A stretch of DNA of 64,000 bases from Aggregatilineales bacterium (GTDB taxonomy: Bacteria; Chloroflexota; Anaerolineae; Aggregatilineales; Ch27): contig JARKOQ010000208.1 of the NCBI GenBank assembly GCA_029976005.1, positions 62,001 to 126,000 of the forward strand, read 5' to 3'. Position 1 is the first letter of the stretch. Each line of letters starts with the position of its first letter. Shown here one piece after another: positions 14,410 through 23,477 of this stretch. The notes beneath the pieces are model-generated. The model was not told the origin of the DNA, did no database searches, and worked only from the letters and a program-made list of their open reading frames with translations. The translations under genes were made by a program, and so were the position numbers.

Positions 14410-17400
14410 ATGCTCCGTTCCCTCATTCACCGTCTTCCGCTCGGTTGGGCGCTGCGCCTGGCCCTTCTGCGGCTGCTGGCCCAGTGGCAGTCGCTTCTGA
14501 CAATCGTAATCGGCGTGCTGCTGGCGGCCGTGATCGGGGCCAACGCGCCGCTGTACACGGCAGCCGTGGCCCAGGTTGGGATGGTGCAGCGCCTCGACCA
14601 GCAGCCCGACGCCGACGCCAACATCTTCAGCCGGATCAGCCTGACCTCGCTCGACGTGGCCGACCTGGACGCGACCTGGACGGCCGCCGACGCGGCGGTG
14701 CGCGGGCAGGTCGATGTGGTGTTTGAGTCGGCTTTGCCCGGTTGGGCCGCCCGGACGGTCACCTGGGCTGAGTCGGCCCCGATGCTGGTCGTCAAGGATG
14801 GGGCTGACCTGGAGGCCGTCCGGATGCGGGTGGCCTACTACGACGGTTGGCAGGAGTCGACGCAGATCGTCGAGGGCGAATGGCCGTCCGCCACGCCGCC
14901 GGAAGGCGTTGACATGGAAGTGGCGCTCGGCCTGAATGCCTCGATCGACCTCGATCTGGAGGTCGGCGATGTGATCGTGCTCGACCAGCGCGGCTGGGAG
15001 AGCAGCCGGGCGATCCGGGCGCGAATCAGCGCCGTGGTGCGCGAGGCCGACGAGAGCAGCCCGTACTGGATGGCCCCCTCGCCGCTGCGCCTGGAAGCCT
15101 CCGGCCAGTACCAGGCCGAGACCAACGTCCTCGTCTCCCGCGCGGATTTCCTGCGGGCCGTCGTCGCCTTCATCCCGGAGACGCGCTCCCTGATCGGCTG
15201 GCGCGTGCTGTTCGACCATACCCGCCTGCCGTTCTCGGAGACTCCGGCGGCCCTGGCCCGGCTGGAGGCGTTCAGCCGCAACCTGGGCGAATTGTTCCAG
15301 TCGCCGGGCGGTCCGCAACTGAACTTCGTTTACCAGACCAACCTGGGGCCGCTGCTGTCCGCCTATGCCGGCGAGGTCAGTTTGTTGGGCGCGCCGTTTG
15401 GATTGCTGCTGTTGCAGATCGGGGCGCTGGTGCTGTTCTTCCTGGTGGCGACCGCGACTCTGGTGCGGCGCGGCGAACGGCGCGAGCTGGCGATGCTCCA
15501 GAGCCGGGGCGCGTTCGACCGCCAGTTGATCCTGCTGCGCGGGGTGGAGGCGCTGCTGATCACGGTCCTGGCCGCGCTGGCCGCGCCGCTGGTCGCCCAG
15601 CAGTTTCTGATCGGACTGGCCCCGGTCTTCACCGGGATCGAGCGCCTGCCGCTGGCGCTGGATCGCAGCGCATTTATCTTTGCGGCGCTGGCCGGGGGCG
15701 CGGCCCTGCTGGCCCTGATGGGCACCCTGCGCCCGGTGCTGCGCCTGCCGCTGATCCTGGCCGGGGGCAGCGCGGCCCGCAGCGACAAACAGGCCTGGTG
15801 GCAGCGCTACTACCTGGATGTGCTGCTGGTGATCGTCGGCGGGGCGGCCCTGTGGCGGCTGGTCAGCACGTCTTCGCCGCTGTCGGGCACGCAGTTGGGC
15901 GGCCTGGAAGCCGATCCGCTGCTGCTGCTGGCTCCGGCCCTGCTATTCGTGGCCCTGGGCAGTGTCTTGCTGCGCCTGTTCCCGGCGGTGATGCAGGTGT
16001 TGGCGCGCTACTTTGCCCGGCGGGATGGGCTGGGCGGGGCGCTGGCGACGTGGCAGGTCAGCCGCGAGCCGGTGCATTACGGCCGGATTGCCTTCCTGCT
16101 GACCCTGGCGATCGGGATCGGCTGGTTCGCCACCAGCTTCCGGGCGACGGTCAGCCGCAGCCAGAACGACCAGGCCCGCTACCAGGTCGGGACCGACATC
16201 CGGTTGACCGAGCGCGACGTGGCGCTCGACGTCGACCGGACGCGCCCGGCCGAAACCTTCCTGGCGATGGACGGGGTCGAGGCGGCCAGCCCGGTGACGC
16301 GCTTCGTCAACGCCGACGTCTCGATCGACCGCCGCCAGCCATTGGCCGGCGAAGTGCTGGCGATCGATTCGGATTCGTTCGGCAGCGTGGTCTACTGGCG
16401 GAGCGATTTGGGGCCGGTCAAGGCCCCGCGCGCGCCGGGCCAGCCGGTCAGCCTGCCCACGCCGGGCCGGGCGCTGCCCCTGACTCCGGCGCGGATCGGC
16501 CTGTGGGCGCGGGTGGATTTGCCCCGCTTCAGCTATTCCAGCGGAGGGCTGTACCAGCCCGACCTCGACCGGCTGCTCAACCGGATGACGATCCACATGC
16601 GGCTGCGCGACGCGACCGGGACCTTCGTCGTGGTGAAGTTCGCCCCGGTCGAGGTGGAATGGACTCGCTCCGGGCTGGATCAGCCCGGCCTGTCGATGCG
16701 GGCCTTCCTGACGACCGGCTGGGCCTATTTTGAGGCCGACCTGGCGGGACTGGCCTATACCCCCCAGGGCGAGCTGCGCCTCGAATCGATCTACTGGACG
16801 AACCGGGGGCGGGCCAACGCGGAAAACGACGTGCGCTTCTCGCTGGCCGGGCTGCGTCTGATCGACGGCGGGGGCGCGGTCACGGAGCTGGACTGGCTGG
16901 CCGAATCCGGCTGGGAACTGGTCTACGACTCCGGGGCGCTGATCCGGGGCACAACCGGGATTTATTCCGCGCCTGAACGGCCGAATCTGTCCGCCCGCCA
17001 GGTCGTCTGGGATCAGGACGGCATGATCAGCACGCTGGGGATCGTGTTCAACTACCCCAAAGCCGGGCCGATCCCGGCGGTGGCCAGCCGGACGCTGATG
17101 GCGCGCAACGGCCTCCAGCCGGGGGATACCTACGATCTGGTCAACATCGGCCGGGTCAGCCCGACCGTCCAGGTGCTGGACGTGGTGGATTATTACCCGA
17201 CGCTCTACGACGAGCGGCGGCCGTTCCTGGTGGTTGACCAGGCGGCGCTGCTGTACGCGATCAACCGGCGGCCGAGCGCCACGGCCTACCCCTCCGAGAT
17301 GTGGCTGCGCCTGAATCCGGGTGTCTCGTCGCAAACGTTCGCGGCGGGGGTGGACACTGAAGGCGATTCGAGCGCGGTCGTCCGCGCGGTCACGCTCGAA

Positions 17401-17865
17401 CGGACGCTGCGCACCATCCAGACCAACCCGCTGGCGCTGGGCCTGATGGGGCTGCTGTTCCTGGCCTTCATGGTCGCCCTGGCGCTGAGCGTGGTCGGCC
17501 TGCTGACCTACGCCGGGCTGACCGCCCAGAGCCGCCGGGCCGAGTTTGGCGTGCTGCGCGCGCTGGGCCTGTCGCTCAAGCGGCTGGTGCTCAGTCTGGC
17601 GCTGGAACAAACGCTGGTAATCCTGACCGGCGCGCTGCTGGGCGGGGTGCTGGGGGCGCTGCTGAGCGACCGGGTGGTGCCGACGCTGGCGATCGGCGCG
17701 ACCGGGGAGGCGATCACGCCGCCGTTCGTGGTTCAGGTGGAGGTCGCGGCTCTGCTCCAGTACGGCCTGATCATGCTGGCCGTGCTGGCGGGAGTGCTGA
17801 CGGCCAGCTTGCTGCTGGTGCGCCGCCTGTCGCTGGCGCAGACGCTCCGGCTCGGTGAGGAGTAG
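14410..17865 (+). CDS. FtsX/MacB-like ABC transporter permease, large extracytoplasmic domains
   Basis: I chose ATG 14410 (MLRSLIHRLPLGW) over a TTG five codons upstream. The protein has 1151 residues, much longer than a typical MacB or LolC/E (400-800). An N-terminal membrane segment (about 25-45) precedes a long extracytoplasmic part. An FtsX core with three or four helices spans about 320-445, more helices lie near 475-580, a second extracytoplasmic domain follows, and a final FtsX core spans about 1005-1145 (LRALGLSLKRLVLSLALEQ). The C-terminus ends LRLGEE, nearly the same as the next permease (LRMGEE). It is first in a five-gene operon with two ATPases, so it likely forms one half of a heteromeric, mechanotransmission-type exporter. 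Cargo is unknown. Confidence 0.85.
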   Translation: MLRSLIHRLPLGWALRLALLRLLAQWQSLLTIVIGVLLAAVIGANAPLYTAAVAQVGMVQRLDQQPDADANIFSRISLTSLDVADLDATWTAADAAVRGQVDVVFESALPGWAARTVTWAESAPMLVVKDGADLEAVRMRVAYYDGWQESTQIVEGEWPSATPPEGVDMEVALGLNASIDLDLEVGDVIVLDQRGWESSRAIRARISAVVREADESSPYWMAPSPLRLEASGQYQAETNVLVSRADFLRAVVAFIPETRSLIGWRVLFDHTRLPFSETPAALARLEAFSRNLGELFQSPGGPQLNFVYQTNLGPLLSAYAGEVSLLGAPFGLLLLQIGALVLFFLVATATLVRRGERRELAMLQSRGAFDRQLILLRGVEALLITVLAALAAPLVAQQFLIGLAPVFTGIERLPLALDRSAFIFAALAGGAALLALMGTLRPVLRLPLILAGGSAARSDKQAWWQRYYLDVLLVIVGGAALWRLVSTSSPLSGTQLGGLEADPLLLLAPALLFVALGSVLLRLFPAVMQVLARYFARRDGLGGALATWQVSREPVHYGRIAFLLTLAIGIGWFATSFRATVSRSQNDQARYQVGTDIRLTERDVALDVDRTRPAETFLAMDGVEAASPVTRFVNADVSIDRRQPLAGEVLAIDSDSFGSVVYWRSDLGPVKAPRAPGQPVSLPTPGRALPLTPARIGLWARVDLPRFSYSSGGLYQPDLDRLLNRMTIHMRLRDATGTFVVVKFAPVEVEWTRSGLDQPGLSMRAFLTTGWAYFEADLAGLAYTPQGELRLESIYWTNRGRANAENDVRFSLAGLRLIDGGGAVTELDWLAESGWELVYDSGALIRGTTGIYSAPERPNLSARQVVWDQDGMISTLGIVFNYPKAGPIPAVASRTLMARNGLQPGDTYDLVNIGRVSPTVQVLDVVDYYPTLYDERRPFLVVDQAALLYAINRRPSATAYPSEMWLRLNPGVSSQTFAAGVDTEGDSSAVVRAVTLERTLRTIQTNPLALGLMGLLFLAFMVALALSVVGLLTYAGLTAQSRRAEFGVLRALGLSLKRLVLSLALEQTLVILTGALLGGVLGALLSDRVVPTLAIGATGEAITPPFVVQVEVAALLQYGLIMLAVLAGVLTASLLLVRRLSLAQTLRLGEE

Positions 17866-17868
17866 CCC

Positions 17869-20800
17869 ATGCCTCTGGGGATGATCGTGCGCCGCATCTG
17901 GCGCGAGCGCCGCTTGCTGAGTGTGCTGCTGCTGGCCGTCTGTCTGGTGACCGGCTTCTTCGCGCTGGGGCCGCTGTACGTCCGCGCGGTCTCCGAGGCG
18001 GGCATCCGCTTCGCCGTGGAGAACGCCGATCCGCGACAGTTGAACCTGGTCTTCAGCAACCTGCAGCCGTTCGGCCCGGAGGTCTACGACCTGCTCAACC
18101 GGGAACTGGGCGGGCTGGCTTCCGATCTGGTGCGGATTACCCGCTCGACGCGGGTCGTGCCCGGTTTCGGCTACGAGCTGGGCCAGCCGGTGAGCGTCTA
18201 CAGCAGCCGCACCGAGAACAACTACCAGATGGCGGCCTTCTCCAACCTGCGCGACCTGTTCACCCTGAGCGAAGGGCGCTGGCCGGCGCGCCTGTCCACG
18301 CCGGAGGAACTGCGTGCGCTGAGTCGCGGCCTGTCGGCCGACGAGCTGGCCGAGCGCCAGTTGGGGGTCTACAGCCGGGGGCAGGTCGAGGCGGTGATCA
18401 CCCGCCAGTCGGCTGAGGAAGCCGACCTCGAGATCGGCAACCGGATCGTGATCGGGCAGGACATCGATACCACCGCGATCGTGCGCATCGTGGGGATCGT
18501 CGAGCCGGCCCTGCCGGCGGAAGACCCCTTCTGGGAAGGGATGCGCGTGGTGCTGACCGGGCAGTACGTGCCGATCAATGCCCTCCAGGAGCGTTATGAT
18601 TTCGCGCTGATCGTGCCCGAAGGCGCTTACGACGACTGGGTCGCCCCGGCCACGGCCGGGAATACCTACGAATGGCGGCTGAAGCTCAGCCCGGACGTGG
18701 TGCACGCCGATACTTTGGACGAACTGGACGCCCGGTTGAGCCGGGTACAGGACAGCCTGCGGGCGCGCTATCCCGACGTCGTGTTCATCAGCGGTCTGTC
18801 CGACCTGGTGGCGACCTTCCGCAGCACGCTGCGCAGCACCGAAGGGCCGATCGTCCTGCTCTCCGGCGCGGTGCTGATCCTGATGCTGTATCACCTGGTG
18901 ACCACGGTGGCGCTGGTGCTGGAACAGCAGGGCACTGAGTGGGCCTCGATCACCAGCCGGGGCGGGAGCATCCCGCAGTTGATTCAGATGCAACTGGTCA
19001 CGATGGGCGTGCTGGGGGCGATCGGGCTGGTCGTCGGGCCGTTCATCGCCCAGGGGATTCTGATCCTGCTGGAGCACATTGGCCCGCTGGCGCGCACCCT
19101 GAACGGTGCGACGCTGGGCGTGCGCAGCCTGCCGCCCTCGATCTTCGGCCTGAGCGCGGCGGCGGCGCTGGCCTCGGTGGTGGTGCTGACCCTGCCCGCC
19201 TGGCCGGCGGCGCGGCGCAGCCTGCTGCGCCTCAAACAGTTGATCAGCCGCCCGCCGACCCATCCCGCCTGGGCGCGCTACTTCCTGGACCTGATCTTCC
19301 TGCTCGTGGGTCTGGCGTTCATGCTGCGCCTGTACTTCCTGATCAGCGGGGATGTCGGTGGCAGCCTGGAAAACCTGCTGCACGACCCGGCTTCGCTGAT
19401 TCGGCTGATCGCCTCCGGCGCGAACGAGGCAGGCGGGCTGAGCGATCCGTTCAACCTGCTCGGCCCGGCGCTGATTCTGACCGGGGCGGCGTTGCTCTGG
19501 CTGCGCCTGTTCCCGCTGCTGATGCGCCTGATTGGGCGGCTGTTCAGCGCGGACGACGGCCTGACCCTGCCGCTGGCCCTGTGGAGCGTGGAGCGCGATC
19601 CGGGGCACTACGCCCAGCTCGTGCTGCTGCTGATCGGGACGCTGGCCCTGGGGACGGCCTCACTGGCGCTCAACGCGACCCGCGACGCCGGGGCGTGGAC
19701 TCTGGCCCGCACGGAAACGGGCGGCCACGCCCGGCTGAGCTTCGACCCGCGTACGGGGGTGGACGATGCCGCGTGGCGGGCGCTGCCGGGTGTGACCGGC
19801 GGCGAGGCGCTACTGGCGGCGGAAACCGTCCACCGCGCCGGGCGGGCGGATACGACCCTGTTCGGCCTCGATCCGGTTTCCTTCGGCCAGACCTATCCGG
19901 AACTGAGAGCGACCGTGGCCCCGCTGGCCTCCACGCCGCCACTGACCCTGCCCGGTCTGGCGCTGCCGGAGAACGCGGCCGAAGTGAGCCTCCAGGTGTA
20001 TGCCGAAGCCAGCCCGGATGAGCCGACCGAGACTGCCCTGGCCGTGCAACTGGCCGACGCGCGCGGCGTGCCGGTCAGCCTGCCGCTGGAGACGGTCGCG
20101 GCGACCGATTCGGGACGCTTCGTGACCTACAGCGCGGCCCTGCCCGAAGTCGGGCAGGCCCCCTGGCGGGTGGTGGGCCTCCAGGTGCAGAGCCGGCGCG
20201 GCGAGCTTCAGGATTTCACCCATACCCTCTACCTGGATGATCTGGCCGCGATCGACGGCGAGGGCAGCGAGACGGTAGTCGAGGACTTCGAGGCCGGGGC
20301 GTCGGGCTGGGCGCCCAGTTCGGCCCAGTTCCAGCGCCCGGACGATCTGACCGTCGCGCCGGGCGCGGATCGGGCCGCCAGCGGCGTGGGCAGCCTGAGC
20401 GTGACCTACCGCATCCGGCGGATGGGCGGAGGCGTCCTGGAGCCGCTGATCGGTGTGAACGAGACCGCCAGCACCTTTGTGCCGGTGGTGATGTCCCGCC
20501 GGATGGCGGAGAGCCTGGGCGGCCTGACCAGCGCCCGCGCCCCGCTGGAAGTCGGGGACGAGGGGTCGGTCGAGTTGCAGATGCCCTACGGGAACGTCGC
20601 GTTTCGCTATCGGGTGGTGGGGATCGCCGACTCGTTCCCGACCCAGGACGAGCGCGCCCAGTTTATGCTGGTTGAGGGCGAGACCCTGCGCGCGCTACTC
20701 AACCGGACCTCCTCCCTGACCGGTTTCTATGATTTCAACCGGGTCTGGCTCGATCTGGACGAACGCCAGCCTTCGGAGGACTTCCGCTTCGAAGCGGCCG

Positions 20801-21279
20801 GTCTGCCGGGCCTGATCGAGGCGTCGTATGCCTGGGATCGCTTCAACGAGATTCAGCGCGAGCCGCTGCCCAATTCGGTCACCGGGATGCTGTTCGCGGG
20901 GTTCTGGGTGTCGCTGGCCCTGAGCGTGCTCGATTTCGGCTTCTATCTGGCCGTCACGGCGCGCCGCCGGGCTGTCTCGTTCGCCATCCTCCAGTCGATG
21001 GGCTGGGAATCGCGCAATATCTGGAGCCAACTGGCGGTCGAACAGGCGGCGCTAATCGCCCCGGCGCTGCTGGTCGGGGTGGCGCTGGGCGGGGCATTGG
21101 CCTACCTGTTGCTGCCTTTCCTGGAACTGGTCGGCGGGGAGGCCCTGCGCTTCCCGCTGCTGGAAGTGGGCGGGCTGCTGCTGGCGCTCGTGATCTCGTT
21201 CAGCCTGCTGCTGGGGATGACCGCGCTGTTCCTGCGGCGGCGGCAGGTGCATCAGGTACTGCGCATGGGTGAGGAATAA
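17869..21279 (+). CDS. FtsX/MacB-like ABC transporter permease, second subunit
   Basis: The ATG at 17869 lies three bases after the previous stop, behind GGTGAGGAGTAGCCC. The 1136-residue protein repeats the architecture of the first permease. An N-terminal membrane anchor (LLSVLLLAVCLVTGFFALG) is followed by an extracytoplasmic domain, a central FtsX-like helix group (about 320-560), and a second extracytoplasmic part with a jelly-roll-like segment (VEDFEAGASGW, SLSVTYRIRR). A last FtsX core (about 1005-1130) includes AILQSMGWESRNIWSQLAVEQ. The two permeases are probably a heterodimer. The beta-rich extracytoplasmic inserts could bind carbohydrate or protein cargo, but this is inference. Confidence 0.85.
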   Translation: MPLGMIVRRIWRERRLLSVLLLAVCLVTGFFALGPLYVRAVSEAGIRFAVENADPRQLNLVFSNLQPFGPEVYDLLNRELGGLASDLVRITRSTRVVPGFGYELGQPVSVYSSRTENNYQMAAFSNLRDLFTLSEGRWPARLSTPEELRALSRGLSADELAERQLGVYSRGQVEAVITRQSAEEADLEIGNRIVIGQDIDTTAIVRIVGIVEPALPAEDPFWEGMRVVLTGQYVPINALQERYDFALIVPEGAYDDWVAPATAGNTYEWRLKLSPDVVHADTLDELDARLSRVQDSLRARYPDVVFISGLSDLVATFRSTLRSTEGPIVLLSGAVLILMLYHLVTTVALVLEQQGTEWASITSRGGSIPQLIQMQLVTMGVLGAIGLVVGPFIAQGILILLEHIGPLARTLNGATLGVRSLPPSIFGLSAAAALASVVVLTLPAWPAARRSLLRLKQLISRPPTHPAWARYFLDLIFLLVGLAFMLRLYFLISGDVGGSLENLLHDPASLIRLIASGANEAGGLSDPFNLLGPALILTGAALLWLRLFPLLMRLIGRLFSADDGLTLPLALWSVERDPGHYAQLVLLLIGTLALGTASLALNATRDAGAWTLARTETGGHARLSFDPRTGVDDAAWRALPGVTGGEALLAAETVHRAGRADTTLFGLDPVSFGQTYPELRATVAPLASTPPLTLPGLALPENAAEVSLQVYAEASPDEPTETALAVQLADARGVPVSLPLETVAATDSGRFVTYSAALPEVGQAPWRVVGLQVQSRRGELQDFTHTLYLDDLAAIDGEGSETVVEDFEAGASGWAPSSAQFQRPDDLTVAPGADRAASGVGSLSVTYRIRRMGGGVLEPLIGVNETASTFVPVVMSRRMAESLGGLTSARAPLEVGDEGSVELQMPYGNVAFRYRVVGIADSFPTQDERAQFMLVEGETLRALLNRTSSLTGFYDFNRVWLDLDERQPSEDFRFEAAGLPGLIEASYAWDRFNEIQREPLPNSVTGMLFAGFWVSLALSVLDFGFYLAVTARRRAVSFAILQSMGWESRNIWSQLAVEQAALIAPALLVGVALGGALAYLLLPFLELVGGEALRFPLLEVGGLLLALVISFSLLLGMTALFLRRRQVHQVLRMGEE

Positions 21280-21281
21280 CC

Positions 21282-21746
21282 ATGATCATTTTCGGGACGC
21301 GCCACAAACTCAAGACGATCGATCGCGGGGAGTTCTACTGCCCGCACTGCCGGACGAAGCGGCCCTACGAGCGCAAGGAAGCCCGCCCGTATTTCGCGCT
21401 GTATTTCATCCCGGTCTTTCCGATCGGGCATGGCAGCGAAGTGATTGAGTGTATGACGTGTGGGACGCTGTTCGCGCCGGATGCGCTCAATGCCGCGCCG
21501 CCCCAGACTCCGCCCGACCTGGCGGCCCTGATTAACGGCGTGGGCAGGCAACTGGCCGGCGGTACGCCGGTGGAATTCGTGGTGCGCGCCCTGACCGGGC
21601 GCGGCCTGGACTACGACATGGCGCGGGCCATCGTCGAGCGCGAGTTGGGCGCGACCCGGCGCACTTGCCCGGCCTGCAACCTGACCTACGCCTCCGGCGT
21701 TGAGACCTGCACGGAATGCGGCCGCGCGCTAGAAAGCCCGCGTTAG
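21282..21746 (+). CDS. Double zinc-ribbon protein inside an ABC export operon
   Basis: This 154-residue cytoplasmic protein starts at ATG 21282, two bases after the permease stop, behind GGTGAGGAAT. An N-terminal zinc ribbon has YCPHC...CMTCG separated by about 35 residues with the aromatic/Pro segment YFALYFIPVFPIG. A C-terminal ribbon has CPAC...CTECG. The middle part is helical (VGRQLAGGTPVEFVVRALTGRGLDY). N-terminal ribbons of this shape are annotated 'zinc-ribbon domain-containing'. It has no transport motif, yet it is translationally close to its neighbours on both sides. A regulatory or assembly role for the exporter is possible. Confidence 0.75.
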   Translation: MIIFGTRHKLKTIDRGEFYCPHCRTKRPYERKEARPYFALYFIPVFPIGHGSEVIECMTCGTLFAPDALNAAPPQTPPDLAALINGVGRQLAGGTPVEFVVRALTGRGLDYDMARAIVERELGATRRTCPACNLTYASGVETCTECGRALESPR

Positions 21747-21769
21747 CCCGGTGAGAGCCGAGGAAAAGT

Positions 21770-22675
21770 ATGAGCGACGTGTTTATCGAGTGTGACAATC
21801 TGGTCAAGATTTACAAGGTCGCGGACCTGGAGGTGGTGGCGCTCCAGGGCCTTGACTTGCAGATCGCCGAAGGGGAGATGATGGCCCTGGTTGGGCCGTC
21901 CGGCTCCGGCAAATCGACCCTGATGAACATCCTGGGCGGGCTGGACCAACCGACGGCGGGCAAGGTGCGGGTAGGGGACTACAACCTGCTCAACATGAAC
22001 CGCCGCCAGCAGGTGCTCTACCGCCGCCGGATGGTGGGTTTTGTCTGGCAGCAGACGGCCCGTAACCTGCTGCCCTACCTGACCGCGCAGGAGAACGTCG
22101 AACTGCCCATGTCGCTCAACCACGTCCCCGGCAAGGAACGCCGAGCGCGCTCCAGACACCTGCTGGAGATGGTCGGGCTGGGCGGGCGGCTCAACCATCA
22201 CCCCGACCGGCTGAGCGGCGGCGAGCAGCAGCGCGTGGCGATCGCGGTGGCGATGGCCAACCAGCCCTCGCTGCTGCTGGCCGACGAGCCGACCGGCGAG
22301 GTGGACAGCGAAGCCGCCAACACGATCTTCGATTCGATGCGCGCCCTGGCCGACGAGGCCAGGGTGACGGTGGTTATCGTGACCCACGACTACACCGTCG
22401 CCACTCGGGTTGACCGGGTGGTGGGCTTCCGCGATGGCCGGACGAGCATCGAGGTGCTCCGGCGGCGGGGCGATAACGGCGTCGACATCACCGAGGAAGA
22501 GTTCGCCATCCTCGACCGGGCCGGGCGCTTGCAGCTTCCCCAGGTGTTCATCGAGTCGCTGGACATGCGCGACCGGGTCAAGCTCCGCCTGCGCGAGGAC
22601 CACGTCGGCGTTTACCCGGACCGTGACGGCCAGAGTGACCGGGACGGAGCGAATGGGAAGGAAAGGGAACGCTGA
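21770..22675 (+). CDS. ABC transporter ATP-binding protein (MacB/LolD type) with C-terminal extension
   Basis: ATG 21770 follows GAGGAAAAGT. The 301-residue cytoplasmic ATPase has Walker A GPSGSGKS (about 42-49), Q-loop VWQQTARNLLPYL, signature LSGGEQQRVAIAVAMA, Walker B LLLADEPTGEVD and the switch His in VTHD. It extends about 70 residues past the usual LolD length with a charged tail (RRRGDNGVDITEEEF). It presumably powers the two upstream FtsX-like permeases. Its stop codon overlaps the start of the next ATPase by one base (TGATG). Confidence 0.92.
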   Translation: MSDVFIECDNLVKIYKVADLEVVALQGLDLQIAEGEMMALVGPSGSGKSTLMNILGGLDQPTAGKVRVGDYNLLNMNRRQQVLYRRRMVGFVWQQTARNLLPYLTAQENVELPMSLNHVPGKERRARSRHLLEMVGLGGRLNHHPDRLSGGEQQRVAIAVAMANQPSLLLADEPTGEVDSEAANTIFDSMRALADEARVTVVIVTHDYTVATRVDRVVGFRDGRTSIEVLRRRGDNGVDITEEEFAILDRAGRLQLPQVFIESLDMRDRVKLRLREDHVGVYPDRDGQSDRDGANGKERER

Positions 22676-23406
22676 TGAGCCAGGCTGACCCAATCATCCG
22701 CATCAAGAACCTGCACCGGGTGTATCACCTGGGCGGGGAAGATATCCACGCCGTACGCGACGTGTCGCTGGACATCCATCCCGGCCAGATGACGGCCATC
22801 GTGGGCCGTTCCGGCTCCGGCAAGACGACCCTGCTCAACCTGATCGCCGGGCTGGACGATCCGACCGAGGGCGAAATCTGGATCGAAGGCCAGCGTCTGG
22901 CCGACCTCGACCCGGTGGCCCGCCTGGCCCTGCGCCGCGACCGGATCGGATTCGTGTTCCAGAGCTTCGGGCTGCTGCCCCTGCTTAGCGCGGAGGAGAA
23001 CGTGGGTGTGCCGCTGCGCATGCGCCGCCTGAGCCGGCGCGACCGCCAGCAGGCCGTGAAGAACGCGCTGGATTGGGTTGGGCTGAACGAGCGCGCCCAC
23101 CACCGGCCCTACGAGCTTTCCGGCGGGGAGCAGCAGCGCGTGGCGCTGGCCCGCGCCCTGGCCGCCCATCCGCACTTCATCCTGGCCGACGAGCCAACCG
23201 GCCAGCTTGATAGCCAGACCGGCAAGAAAATCCTGGCCCTGCTGCGCCGGTTTGTCAGCGAGCAGGCCATCACCGTGGTGATCGTGACCCACGACCCGCA
23301 GGTGATGGAAGAGGCCGACGTCGTCCACGAACTGCGTGACGGCCACCTGATCGACACTCGGCTCAAAAACCCGGCGGCGAATGGGGGGACCGTCAACGCA
23401 CGGTAG
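22675..23406 (+). CDS. ABC transporter ATP-binding protein (MacB/LolD type)
   Basis: This 243-residue ATPase overlaps the upstream ATPase gene by one base and ends the operon. It has Walker A GRSGSGKTT (about 43-51), Q-loop FVFQSFGLLPLLSAEENVG, signature LSGGEQQRVALARALA, Walker B FILADEPTGQLD and VTHD. With the preceding ATPase it could form a heterodimer, matching the two non-identical permeases. A strong bidirectional terminator follows at once. Confidence 0.92.
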   Translation: MSQADPIIRIKNLHRVYHLGGEDIHAVRDVSLDIHPGQMTAIVGRSGSGKTTLLNLIAGLDDPTEGEIWIEGQRLADLDPVARLALRRDRIGFVFQSFGLLPLLSAEENVGVPLRMRRLSRRDRQQAVKNALDWVGLNERAHHRPYELSGGEQQRVALARALAAHPHFILADEPTGQLDSQTGKKILALLRRFVSEQAITVVIVTHDPQVMEEADVVHELRDGHLIDTRLKNPAANGGTVNAR

Positions 23407-23436
23407 AAGCCTGTTTCAGGAAAGAAAGCGCATAAC

Positions 23437-23477
23437 GCACAAAAAACGGGGACCCACAGGCCCCCGCTTTTTTGTGC
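23437..23477. terminator. Bidirectional terminator between the ABC operon and prmA
   Basis: GCACAAAAAACGGGG (23437-23451) pairs with CCCCGCTTTTTTGTGC (23462-23477) with one bulge. The symmetric A and T runs give U-tails in both directions, ending the rightward ABC operon and the leftward heat-shock operon. Confidence 0.92.

Noticed and set aside
15943-19608. 1221-codon leftward open frame inside the two ABC permease genes
   Set aside because: Antisense shadow of membrane-protein genes, spanning their junction, with a Q/R/H-rich nonsense translation.
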